Positions 35,801 through 47,666 of a DNA stretch of 64,000 nucleotides are shown here, piece after piece (the first letter of the stretch is position 1; each line of letters starts with the position of its first letter). This DNA comes from Pyronema omphalodes (taxonomy: Eukaryota; Ascomycota; Pezizomycetes; Pezizales; Pyronemataceae): contig JAJJXM010000003.1 in NCBI GenBank assembly GCA_024516155.1, forward strand, positions 558,001 through 622,000, read 5' to 3'. Under the pieces are notes generated by a model, which was given only the letters and a program-made list of their open reading frames with translations, searched no databases and was not told the DNA's origin. Both the position numbers and the translations under genes were made by a program.

Positions 35801-38347
35801 CATGGGCAGGTAGCTGTGATCTTGCAGAAACTAAAATTTAACGACAATGCAGTCGGATTCTAGAATATTCTAGGGGCGTTACCGCATGGAGTTTCCTGTA
35901 GTAACCAGTTCGAGTGGGAAAATAATTCTATTTGTGTGAATAATAGTAGACGCGGATACCGTCGTTTGTGAGATCAATTTCCGAAGCCATTTATTTCTTT
36001 TTGCACAAGGCTTGCAAAGGTCTCGGACTATGTACGACATCCATTGTGGAAGGCTGTCTAATGTTTGCAATGGATTCAGATGATATCTCGTGGGGGGCGG
36101 TGAGACATGTTGATTGTAACACTACAAATCATTTGAATGAAGAAGATGGTCGGCCATTTTCTTGGGTTAGCCGCCAATGGAGTGTTCGGACGATATGACT
36201 CCTGGTACTACGGCTACGATTCCTCATTGCCAACCGGCAATCCAAAGTATAGAGTGACCTTACATACTTGCCGAGGGCAAAAGAAATTTTCTGGGGGATT
36301 GGGCGCTCACAGCGTAATCATCGGCAGATAACGACCAGGAGAGGGCTAAAATGGGTGCATTATACACAAAACTGACCTTGCCCGTCCAGAAACCTCTCTC
36401 GTTCCAGACTACAGCAGTCAAGAACAAGCGAACATTAGGTACCTCGAGCTAATTATTCGGTCCCGAACTCCGGAATTCGGCTTCAATCGATCTTTAGTTC
36501 ATTTCTAAAATGGGTATTGAATTAATGTATTGTCCATGCCACAAGGTTTCTACATAGGGACAGACAGCTATTGGAAAGTGGTATAACCCTTCCAATTTAC
36601 ATTCATTAGGCAATAGAACACGTGTGGTCTGCAGGTTTTCGAGCGGCTGATCCCGATCTTGAACCCTTTACACGGACATTGGCCAGAAACTGTCACGGGG
36701 GAACGCCACCAAAGGTTCGGAGAAAACCCTGTGGCTATCTTCCACCAACAGCTTCAAAGCTGTCAGTACCGTTGACGCTGCTTATCATGTATCCGTTCAC
36801 ACGTGGGTGTGGGTGTCATCGAAGCTCTCGAGCTATAGCGCTTCTCCAAATTTCAGATACTACACGCAACATCCGTACTTGCACTTTATTAAGACATGTA
36901 AGGTGCACATCTCATCATGGTACTTCATAATTCAAGGGCGCGCGTCATATCTAAGGGGTGCCAAAACCGATGCAAGGGCATTTTCTTTTATATAGCATTT
37001 TATGCTTACGCCTGAGGGTCTAGGTTGTGCGACACTAGTTCATGAGAGCCCCAAACACTATCTTCCAAATAATTACAATTAAAGGTACCGGCTTACATTT
37101 TCAATACGGTCATTCAAAGCCCAGTTGCATCGCCCGCGTGGATGGACTAAGGATCAAACAGCCCAACCGGTGAATAGGCATCTTAGAACCTGTCAATTAA
37201 CGGGCCGATATCGCTTTTAGTCATGGCATTTATTGCAAGGTTCTCTATTCTTAAGAATGTGGCAACCATGCGATAAATATCATCTATTCATTTATTTTGT
37301 TACCTGGGTCCTTGTATTGTCCCAGTTCTATGGTAACGCCGAGATCGGATCTCAGCACAAATATGACATTATTACGATACCAGGACCTTGGATTTCCCCG
37401 GAATGAAGCCTGAACTTCATATTTAGGGCACTTTGGCTCACAGCCTCGCAGTAGACCAGAACAATTTATGAGATATTCTACGCTCTTCAATGCCATATGC
37501 AAGGGCTGACAGACTCCTGTCACCAACACATCGCGAGGTATACGTGTGAAGGCTATATCCCCTCGCATGTGGCTGTTTCAGGAGTAATGCAGCTTCCGCT
37601 CGACACTCCCTCTAGCGCTAGACGGGGCTGATGCAAGTAAACGGCGGCGGATGAAATATCGAACTGCCCAGTAGAGCTTGCTGAGTCCCACCGGCTGGGA
37701 AATCAAGAGGGGGGTGGGAGAGAATGGGGGGGGGAGGGGGGTCGCTGTTTCTGACCCAACCTATACACGCTAGGTTATATCCCATAGAGATCAGGAACAT
37801 TTTACATTTTTACATCTAAATTCGGTATTGATGGTACATGTAAGCACTGATGATGCTAAGGCAGTACCTCGCCTAATTCCTCTCATCCAAGTTCAGAGAC
37901 AAGCCTGTATTCCCTTTAACCGCGTCTAGATTCCTGAAGCGCAATATACGCCATTAAATCCCAATAAAAGTATAGCTTCACGCAACCGGCCACGGATTTT
38001 GTGAGCGATTACAAGGTTGAAATTGGATGTGGCCGAATCTAAAGCCAGTTCTCTGGCCGGTTGCATTTCTATTCAAGCGGGGGTCATGATTTGGTTCTCA
38101 CGCCAAAAGGTGACCTACCTTCATCCTGTTGGCCTACAGACGCTGCCAATGTGGATTGCGGGCGTCACGTGTCGAGTACTACCACACAAATATCGAGGAT
38201 GTATGCGTTCTGATATATCATGCGGCAGAGCCACAGGCGGGGGTTTTAAAGAGCTCATCTTGTCCGTGTTCTTTTCAGCATTATTCTTCCGCACATCCAA
38301 AACTTGACGCGTCGGCTTCTGTACATCAATACTCTTACACAATCATC
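32841..38347. other. AT-rich gene desert, about 5.5 kb
   Basis: No recognisable protein-coding gene on either strand. Open frames are under about 125 codons and of random composition. There are no clear terminal repeats or transposase fragments visible by eye. It may be degenerate transposon DNA or an AT-rich, repeat-decayed compartment. Confidence 0.5.
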
Positions 38348-39179
38348 ATGACGAAAAACTGGGAAAAAGAGAAGGAGAGGATGCACGAGCTGTAATTGAG
38401 GCCTCTCTCCTCTGAAATCTTCGAAAGCTTACACATGCCAGTTACATGATGCGAAATCTCAAATTGGCGACAGTCATTGAGATTATGTCCAACCAGCACC
38501 AATTCCAGGCTTCGTAAGTATTTCACCTATTATTAACCAACATTACACTAATTCAAGAAATAGTGAGAGAGCCTACAAGCAAAAGTTTAAGGAATGGCAG
38601 TGGTTCAAAAAGACTCAGGTATGCCGCCTTACAAGTATCAGCGCGTTAATCCATGGGAAAATCTCTAACAAGCATCTACAGCGTTCTCCGGCCCCAGCTC
38701 CGGTTAAACAACAGCAACACTCCCCTATTGATGACAACTCCGACCACACCCCTCCCAGAAACGGAGAACTTTCTCAGTCATATAGGATGCACCAGCACCG
38801 CATCTCGGGCCGTGGAGTTTCCATGGATGGATCTGATTACGGACACAACTTCCATATTCCCTTCGATCCCAACCAGTACCCATCTGTAACTACCGCCGAA
38901 ATGGATGTTTACGGTCACCCCGCTCATCACGGTCACCCGATGGCTCCTTCAGCTCAGCAACATGGAATGACTTTGGGTCCCTATGGTAGAGGAGGAGTTT
39001 CCGGACAAGTTTCGCTACCATCAGTTCAGACATTACACCGTCATTCAATTCACAGGCAGCATTTTCACGAGCATATTAGGGAGGCCGAGCGACGGGTTGA
39101 GATGCACCAGTATGAACATGCTGAGGATGCACTTCAAAACGCACTCAGAAGTCTCCAATGGCTACGAGAGAGTAATTAA
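38348..39179 (+). CDS. Clr5-domain protein
   Basis: Four exons, 38348-38391, 38442-38513, 38564-38618 and 38682-39179, encode 222 aa. Donors GTAATT, GTAAGT and GTATGC and the acceptors keep frame. Splicing assembles an N-terminal Clr5 domain at residues about 3-55, with NWEKEKERMHELY, LATVIEIMSNQHQFQAS, then ERAYKQKFKEWQWFKK. This fits the family pattern W-x-K...LY...V...M...F-x-AS...Y...W. The domain is named for S. pombe Clr5, a heterochromatin-linked silencing factor, and is common in filamentous fungi, often at the N-terminus of otherwise unrelated proteins. The rest is His/Gln/Pro/Gly-rich and probably disordered, ending in a short helix (HQYEHAEDALQNALRSLQWL). It is the only gene in 12 kb of gene-poor DNA. 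A role in chromatin or transcription is inferred from the domain alone. Confidence 0.9.
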
Positions 39180-42100
39180 AAGTTGGGCTCTTTTTTTTTT
39201 CTACAAGTCACTTGCGCAGGCGTTTCAGGGTCGGTTTCATCACATCTTGGGAATATATGCGGATCATTTCTACTGTATCTGGTTTCCGGTTAATACACTT
39301 TTCTTTCAGGGATTTCTGAATCGGGTCTGCATGTTTTCTTATTCGGCATTGGCATTTTGTTTTTTCCTTTTCTTCACTTTGTGGGTTGAAAAAGATAGAT
39401 TTTCTTTGGGATTTTTCTTTTACTGTAAACTGGCTGGCGAAAACTGGTCTGGCAGATCACTCTGCATGTATCTAATCTACTGGTATCTTTGTCATTTTTA
39501 ACGAATAGTAACCACCGCGTTGTCTATTCCATCTTACTGATTCTCGCGCCGTGGCTGAAAGACTGATTTATGCATTGGCGGAAGTGAAGCAACACGAACT
39601 GGACACGGAATAGCATGAAGTCTAGAAGCACTGTCTTTTTGTGGGCTGGATTGAAGCGACATGTTATGAGCTCTGCGGATGCCGTCTTAGCACCATTGCC
39701 GCTAGCTTGAACCTTTAACCTTGGCCGTGGCGCGGATGAGCTAACTTCATGTAGTAGGTGCAGAACAGGCGAGTCTGATTCCCGCCGCTAGCCTAAAACT
39801 CGAGCTAATTGTTCTTTATAGCTGGGGATGCTTGATTTCTGTGAAAATTCGAACCGTGCGGATAGAATTTATGAGCTTTACTCTAGGGAAGACACATTGA
39901 TACGGATGGAGAAAATATCGAAAGTAGGGCTGCAAACTTCAAAAGATTATGATTGTTTTTCAATGTATGCCGGTGGTATCTTGCCTTTTACAGAATCTTA
40001 ACGCTACAGACATAAAGCAGCCACAATACAGCCTTGAATTTTCGCCATCTTCCTGCAGCCAATATTAAATACTAACCGTCAAAATTACGATTTAAATGTA
40101 GGCGTATATTTATCAGGCGCCCTAGTCTGGATCCTTCGTCCTCCGAAGGCCAGTAAATGCTTCGACAAGTGGGAAGCATGATGTATACAGACGCCTATAG
40201 GGATGATTTTGACCATCTAAAAACATTTTGAAATATTAAGCCACCTCATTGAGTTTTGTTTCTTGCCGCGATAATTAGGATAATCTGGTATTTAGAGGCA
40301 ACGGGGAACTCCAACAACCAACAAAGATCTACCACTGAAACTCTTTCTTTGCCGCTAAGGTCAAACCTGTAATGATCATAAGTGCTGGTTACTTTTGCCT
40401 AACAGATCGTTATGTGCAAATCTGCGGTTGTCAGGATGAACAAAAACTTCTGCATAGTTCGGTACCCAGTAAACGACATCAGCTGCGTTGTCATTTTGGT
40501 CATTCCTGCCTCTTGATATCCAATAGTTGCAGAAATCACGATACACCTATCCTACTGTCACACAAACTAGATGATGTGCACAATGGAAAGTCAATCCTCC
40601 ATCTTTTGTTGGATCTCGTGAAAAGTTCTATTTGCCTCACAAAACACCAAGTTACACGACCAATCAAACCACAATCCTTCATATCTGTGCTGTGTCCACA
40701 ATCATCACGTTGGACTTCTTGATAGATGATTGCCACGTAATATGGTTTATCGTGCTTGATATGCTTCGGCCCGCAATCAGAGTCAATTCTGGTTTTCAAC
40801 CCCCGGGACATAACCTAATGATTCGATGATGCTCGGTGAATGCAGTACAAACTTCTACTACTCCATATAATCTACTCTCTGGGCAATACCCCGAGGTAAT
40901 GGATGTAAGGCACGGTTGGTCGCCTTGTTATTCCCGCATCGTGACTCGTATGCCAACAGCTTTTGCTTTTTCTATACTTCAATTGGAAGATCGTTGGAAA
41001 TTCGCTACCCGTGATACATACTTGCGCCAGCCGTTTTCAGCTTTCATGTTGTGCTTTAATGCGGTAAACATGGGAATTCAATTTATCAACGCCTATGTCG
41101 CACTAAAATTCCAGACGCATAGCTTAACTAGAAATCCTCTGTCACAACCCCGAAGTTCCATAACAGATTTGAAGGGATGCAATACAGTTTCTGCATAGAC
41201 GGGAGAATCCGTATCTTTACCTGTTCTATGTACAGTGCACTATGGATCCACGTTCTAACCATGGATTCCACGATGAAGACAGAGATTTTTCGCCATCATA
41301 TAATAACCATCAAAAGCGAGACATGAGTTAAATCTACCGATTTTGACCTGCACATACAGAATTTAAGACCTGCAACTATCGGCGATCTAAAGACTTTCTA
41401 CATCACATGTCCACACACGCAGGTGAATTGGTATCCGGTTCTTTCCTTTGTTACACGGCTCCCCACATTTTGAGCTGCCTGGATACCCTATGTCGCACGA
41501 ACCCAGTTACTCCATCGTAAAGACGGGCACTCGCCTCTACCAGACCATGGATGGAACAGAACCTTTCTGGACAGCCACATTATCGCCTTTCATAACTCTT
41601 TGACCATGTTTCCACTAGCTGCCGCAACTTCGGTTAAGATATTTTATGATTGATCATTGCCTACGGAACTGCTTGATGGTATGCAACGTCCGATGCACCG
41701 TCCCTGGGCATGATTGCCCACATAGGTTAATCTTTCATCCTAGTTGCTGTTTAATCAAGAAATTGCTTGATCGGCATGGTACTTACCCGTCAACCTGATT
41801 CTCCTTTGACCTCTCATTAATCATTACACGCCGCGGTGGTCATGGTGTAGGATTCGTTGCCTCCCGCGGGGTACTTCCCGAATGTAAAAACTACAAGGAA
41901 CTCCATAGAGGGTTTACCGGACTTGCCATGCGTCATGACCTGAGTCCCTACTAAGATTCAAAGTATCCGCTCGTGCTAGGTTCTTCCCAGAAACTTATGC
42001 CATCGTGCTTGGTCTTCAGACGAAACGGTGGTCGGACTATTGCATATGGATTGTCTTTACCCATTGTTAGAATTAAGTTCGATTGGAACCGGAGCTTTAA

Positions 42101-45079
42101 CCTAGCGATCAAGTAATCTTCCGCAATAGGTGCAAGATAGCCGGCGCATGATATCTGCACTCTTGGTTGTTTAAATTCCTTGTGCAGTCGGTTGACAGCG
42201 GCATAAAAAAGCACTCGTTTTATGCAGCCCTGGGCCAGAAGTTGGGTTGTGAAACCTGAAGAATCGGCAGTAGAATTTAAAAAAAAAATCCCCACGTACG
42301 TGGAGACAGAAGATCTGGGGCGCAAAAGTACCCTATCTCGGTTGCCAAAAAGTGCAAATTATACTTTCTGATCGGAAAGTTCCGTCATCTTATATCCGTG
42401 CGCCTTCTCTTCAGGACGGTGCTGGCGTTTGTCGTATCACCATGCATTTATGTTTAAGGGGGGTTGACAAGCGCAGCATAACCTATCATATCACTCGATG
42501 TTACCTTCCGCGGTTGCGCATTGGTTGGCTCAACCCTTGGTCGGCAGCGCAACTGCAAGGGTTTCCACATCGGGACTAGCTCCATGCATCTCTTCAATTT
42601 CCGCCAATGAAATAACTCGATCATTATTGTGGAAATTTCAATTATAGCTACCCCACCGCGCGCGAAAAAGATGCATGCGGCACAGACCGCCTAAGATGCG
42701 CGAGTGATGAAATATGAATGCATAAATTCCGCGCATGTCTCAGTCACCGCTGCCTCGGTTTACCATATCTGATGGATCCCAAAGCTTCCACAAGGAGGCG
42801 CCGCTGAGGATCTTCGTGGAAGCGTCTGTATCATTTTGACCCCGCTTGTCTCCGCACATCTCCGCGCATCTACATGGGCCACCATTGAAATGTTCTGGCC
42901 CGCATAGGCCCCGGATCTAAACTGACGGTATATACATACCGATATCGATATCGATTTCGATGATACAAAACATATTGTGACGTCGTATTAGCTACGCGTG
43001 TACCCATGCCTCGTCAGTGCGTCACCCCGAACTACTCCTGTAGCCGCGCTGAAAATTTCTCCTGTTTAGTCCTTCGATATCATTGACGTCATCAGAATTC
43101 AAAAAGGGACTGAAACATCGCCCATCAGTATTCCTTCCCAGGCTAAGTTTCTGATAATTGTGATACATAATCTTAGAGCTGTAGCTACTTAGCTACTGAC
43201 TATCTCCCTCCGACACAATGCCTTGAGAAATATTCTGTGATGAAAGTTGATATCCCTCTAACGATACGGACTGGTGGGTTTTCGATACATGCTTTAGATC
43301 AAACTTGCTGAGGATCAGTTTTATGTACGGATAATCACGGCCATAGCCTATTTACAACTGAGCACAGAGCCCTGCTCATATAAAGCAACTTAACAGCAGA
43401 TAAATGCCGATGTGTCGATGTACTGTAATACTGAATAATGACAACAGATAGTAGGTCACAAATCTGTCACAGTTAGTTGTTGTAAGTAGGTCCCATCCTG
43501 CTCGATCATATTATGTACTCACCTTTCATAGCTTACATTGTTCAACCATCGCGAGACCCACCTTCCCGCTTTCTCTTCGCCGGTAACTACCTTCCAAAGT
43601 TTCTGTCCACCGGCGTCGCACAGGTAACCGAGATGTGGCGCTGAGCGATATCAACCAAAACATCAGCCACTCATCCTTTGAGGTTTAGTTGGCGCGGCGG
43701 GCTAGTCCAGACCGTCGATATGTCAGACTGTCGCGATGTGTGCACGAGAGGCGGGGACCGGTCGCGCGCCTACACCGATAGACGTGGATCGGCCCGAGTG
43801 TTGACTCTCAACACCATTCCATCGATGAAATTAACAAAGAGAATCACCTTTTATTTCTGTCACGAACTTTAATTACGTCCTCATACATAAACATATGAGA
43901 ACATTACCCCGCCGTACCCAGCTCTTAAAACACTTCTTCCAATCATGAATTACCACAACAGCAGCCTCGATGCCTCATTCATGGCCGGTCAGACGACGGC
44001 GCACATCCATCCGATTTTGCTATTCCCAATGAATCTGCAGAGAATGAATCAAAGCATTGTTCAGTCGCTTATTTGCTTCAAAGTCGTTAAAATCGGTTGC
44101 ACAGTTCTTATGAAGTGTCGACAACGGCAAACGCGCTTTGGATTGAGGCCTAGAGGGGGAAATTAATATGCGCTGCTTGAGTGTTGTTTGCTATAACAAC
44201 GACTGTCCCTCGCTTCGTCAGTAAGGAATGACGAACAAATATGAAAGGAATTTATCGTGTTTGCGTCTCGCGTATGTGGTCGCGAGTTGCTGCCAAAATG
44301 GGCCAAAATGGACCCAAAGCTGCCGGTGCTTCTCGCGATGACGTTGATGAGGGTTCCATTGAACTGTTTGTTCCGCGGGTTAAGGTCTAAACCCTAAGTA
44401 GTGGTATCATAAGAGATACCCATCTATTCTTCGGCACGGCGGGCACTTATCGGCCGCGCGTGAAGCTGATCGATGCGTGGTCGATCAGTAGTGATGTTCC
44501 ATGAATGAGTCTAGTGCCGGTGATACTCGGAAGCAAAACTGGAGCCTTGCATGTGTTTTTCAGGCAACCAACACAATCTGAGAATTCACCATCCTGATTC
44601 TTCATAAACGGGGGTAAGCTTAAACCAGATTATCGAGCCGTTTTCGTCATTGATCTTGCGTATTGTGTAGTACCAGTAAGCCAAAGTCTCCGAACACAGC
44701 TTAAACGCGGTGTGGTTTCCAATTACTTCTCAAATATACCATCGCACCACATATCCAACTCCGTTATATTACTATTCTTACCAAGAATAAGCCTTTTGCG
44801 AATCCCGATTTCTTCGATTATGACGATCACCCGTGCTTTTCCGTCCAGAGAAATTAACACATGCACCGCCTTGTGCCGGAATGGCATCAGTGATCTTCAC
44901 CCGGGACGCGAAATACTCTTTGCGACGTCACGAATGCCAAATTTAACATGTGAAGTTTGCGCAAACATGGAAAGCACCAACACTAAACAAGGCCCACACT
45001 TTCTTGGCTTGCCATTAAGCATTCTCATAAACAAACAACTCCACCTCAACTCATCTCTGCCAAACATTCAATCGCTAAA
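39180..45079. other. Gene desert, about 5.9 kb
   Basis: No gene supported. Small features include a T-rich 3' region after the Clr5 gene, a 12-bp palindrome CCACGTACGTGG at 42292-42303, and a palindromic GATATCGATATC tract near 42940. There are also GC-richer patches near 43700 and 44300. Open frames are short and of random composition. The 266-codon frame at 44712-45512 is mostly an alternative frame of the caleosin gene. Confidence 0.5.
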
Positions 45080-45928
45080 ATGTCCTCCCCCAAATTCCAT
45101 GAGGGGCAGAAAAGCACCCAGGACAATACTCCCCGAGATATCACCACTGCTATACCAGAATATCCCGTTACCGTCCAACGGAAACCCTACGTTCCTACTG
45201 CTGAAGAAGAATCCAAGTTTAAGAACCCAGGTATGCCTCAAGGCCCGCATCACGTCATATCACGCTAACCTACCTCCCCAGGTACGGCCCGCGCCAACGT
45301 CGCCTCTCTATCCTCATACCCCGATGGTACACAATGGAACGATTATGCCACCCGTCACTCCCATCAAACCGTCCTTCAACAACACTGTGCCTTCTTTGAT
45401 CCCGACAATGATGGAGTCGTGTGGCCTATCGATACCTACCGTGGTTGCCGAGATATCGGTTTCAACATCCTCATCTCTATACTTACAGTCATCATTGTCC
45501 ACTCCTTCCTGAGTTACCCAACCTGCCATACAGTGGTCCCAGACCCATTCTTCCGGATATTCCTTGAAAATATCCATAAAGCTAAACATGGATCCGACAC
45601 GGGAACCTACGATAATGAAGGAAGATTCATACCCCAAAAGTTGGAGGACTTTTTCGCAAAGTATGGAGATGGGGAGAAGTTGACGAGGCAGCAACTTATC
45701 AAGGGTGTTGCGGGGCAGAGGGTTATCTTTGACCCGGTGGGATGGGGTGGTGTAGTGTTTGAATGGACTGCTACGTACCTACTGCTTTGGCCAGAGGATG
45801 GCATTATTCGGAAGAGCGATGTTAGAGGGATTTATGATGGAAGTTTGTTTTATGAGGTAAAGGAGCGGAGGATGGCAGCGAATCGGGGCACGAGGGCGGG
45901 GGTTAATGGGAAGCGAAACAACGCTTGA
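45080..45928 (+). CDS. Caleosin family protein (heme peroxygenase, lipid-droplet associated)
   Basis: Two exons, 45080-45230 and 45282-45928, encode 265 aa. The intron has donor GTATGC and branch GCTAAC. Features in order: first heme-ligand His85 in LQQHCAFFD; a canonical EF-hand loop at 90-101 (DPDNDGVVWPID); a hydrophobic hairpin at about 109-130 (GFNILISILTVIIVHSF). These are followed by the second His motif NIHKAKHGSDTGTYD, and C-terminal FFAKYGDGEKLTRQQL and GVVFEWTATYLLL. Caleosins bind Ca2+ and heme, insert in lipid droplets or ER membrane, and catalyse peroxygenase reactions on unsaturated fatty acids. Fungal members take part in lipid storage, sporulation and oxylipin signalling. The proline knot is reduced compared with plant proteins. 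The 3' end faces the minus-strand secreted-protein gene 135 bp away. Confidence 0.93.
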
Positions 45929-46063
45929 TACCAGTAGAGAAGTTATGATGATGATGAATTATTTATGAATGGAGCTTAATGATATCTTATTGCACACCTA
46001 CATAGTTTCTATAGGTATATCTTGCTATATAGTCTTGATACTTTTCTTGGTGATGTCTTGTGC

Positions 46064-46800
46064 TCAGAACCTGTAAACAAGATCGTCGACGAAGATAGCT
46101 GCCCCTTCTGTCTTCAAAACATTATCCTGAGTATACTTCCACTCATTTCTAATCTCCAAGCTCTTCAATCCCTTGAACCCCTTGAGTTCCACTACAAACG
46201 GACCGGGGATGGTATCGGTGAAAACCCTCCTCTCAGTCCTCACCACTCTTCCCTTCGCATTCCTTCCCGTAAACACCGCCACCACCGCCGCATTCGGATC
46301 AATCTTCCTAAGCTGTTCCTAGTTAGAATGCCTTCATCTTCATCACTCGTAAAATCAGGTAGGCCGCAACCAACTTACATCATACCGTGGATGACTTGCC
46401 CATCCGAGCCTCTCTACACGGAATTTCCCTTCAACAGCAGTAAACTTTAGCTCGCTCCCATAACCTTGTAGAACATTAGGCTTCGAGATAGGCTTGAAGA
46501 GATGTAACGGTCCTGCACCGCTCGAAGATTGGCGACACCATGGGGTTTGGGTTGCGTTGTATACAGTTGCACCGGGAGCTTCGGGAGAGGTTATGAGGAA
46601 TCCGTGGTAGGGAGCATTGAGGTGGAAGGAGCCGCAGTTTTTGTTGATTTCGTTATTGATGGAAAGGTCTTCGAACTATTTCGTGGTGTTAATAGAGCGA
46701 GTAAGATGTGCTAGTAATAATTAGAGGAGAATCCTACATTAAGGACACTTCCGTACACTACAGCAGAGAGAAGGATGACGATGCCAGATTTGAAAAGCAT
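46064..46800 (-). CDS. Small secreted protein, 204 aa (reconstructed from three exons)
   Basis: No single frame shows this gene. Exons on the minus strand are 46800-46738, 46675-46379 and 46318-46064. Intron 46676-46737 has donor GTAGGA, branch TATTAAC and acceptor TAG. Intron 46319-46378 has donor GTAAGT, branch TCTAAC and acceptor TAG. All junctions are in phase. The product starts MLFKSGIVILLSAVVYGSV, a clear signal peptide, followed by LNFEDLSINNEINKNCGSFH, then YHGFLIT, NATQTPWC and beta-rich segments such as GRVVRTERRVF and PFVVELKGFKGLKSLEI, to the end IFVDDLVYRF. The FEDL...YHGF pattern and alternating hydrophobics suggest an extracellular beta-sandwich. Two cysteines could form a disulfide. 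I do not recognise a named family. Candidate roles as an extracellular lectin-like or effector-like protein are speculative. Confidence 0.72.
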
Positions 46801-47666
46801 TGTAGATTAATCGATGAAGAGAATAGTAGTATCGATACAGTACATCCCTTGGACTTCAATTCTATGTTTATATGCATGGACCATAACTCGCTTCACTCCG
46901 GAGATAGACGGAAAGAAAGTGAGATAGTGGATCCACAACATCTCGTATTCCCACGCCCAGATTTTTAAGCTTCCTTAAGTTCCGAAGATTAATTAATCTT
47001 ATCACAGAGTACATGAAACCGACTTTTGTGTGAAACCCCACAGATAATATTGAGTAGCCTTATGACCAAACTTTGAGTCCTTTCTTTGTCGTAGATTTTA
47101 ATGGTGACATTCATGGTCAAATCATTTCCCAGGGTTTAGGGCTGAATCAGATCCTCCCTCAGCCCTGGGAATTAACACTATAACATCTCGGGAAATTAAT
47201 GCGAAAATTTTGCTTCACTCGACAATTATATAGAAACAAACCACTTGAGAAGCCCGGCGCCTACAGATCAGCCGCACTATTTGACCAATTTTCTCCGCTC
47301 TCGCTTAATTTTGTTCCTGGTTGTGCTGACATGCATGCACAGAGACATGAGTATCGACAGCTTATATTGGCGCCACACCCAGCGAATAACACTGTAGTAA
47401 CCCCACAACCCCCACCAAACTCCGGTGAGAATGATTGCAAGAATAATATTATCCGTATCTCTGCGGCGTAGCTGCGTATGCATACCTTGATCTACACAGC
47501 GCTATGTATTTACCGACAGTCACACAGCTGAAGCACATAGACGCTCATAGCCAGCCCATCGACACGCACTACCGAAGTCAGCAGAATAGAATCACAGATA
47601 CAAAAAACATGCATCCGCAACAATGTCTCATCCTCGGCTCTTCATTTCTGTATTATTGCAGCAAAT
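46801..47666. other. Promoter/intergenic region between divergent genes
   Basis: Separates the minus-strand secreted-protein gene from the plus-strand BBE-like oxidase. Short frames (for example 47199-47471) show no features. Nothing else is supported. Confidence 0.5.

Noticed and set aside
44712..45512. 266-codon plus-strand frame overlapping the caleosin gene
   Set aside because: It occupies a different frame over the caleosin exons and intron, with low-complexity Pro/Ser/Thr content and no domain. The caleosin frame has EF-hand and heme motifs.
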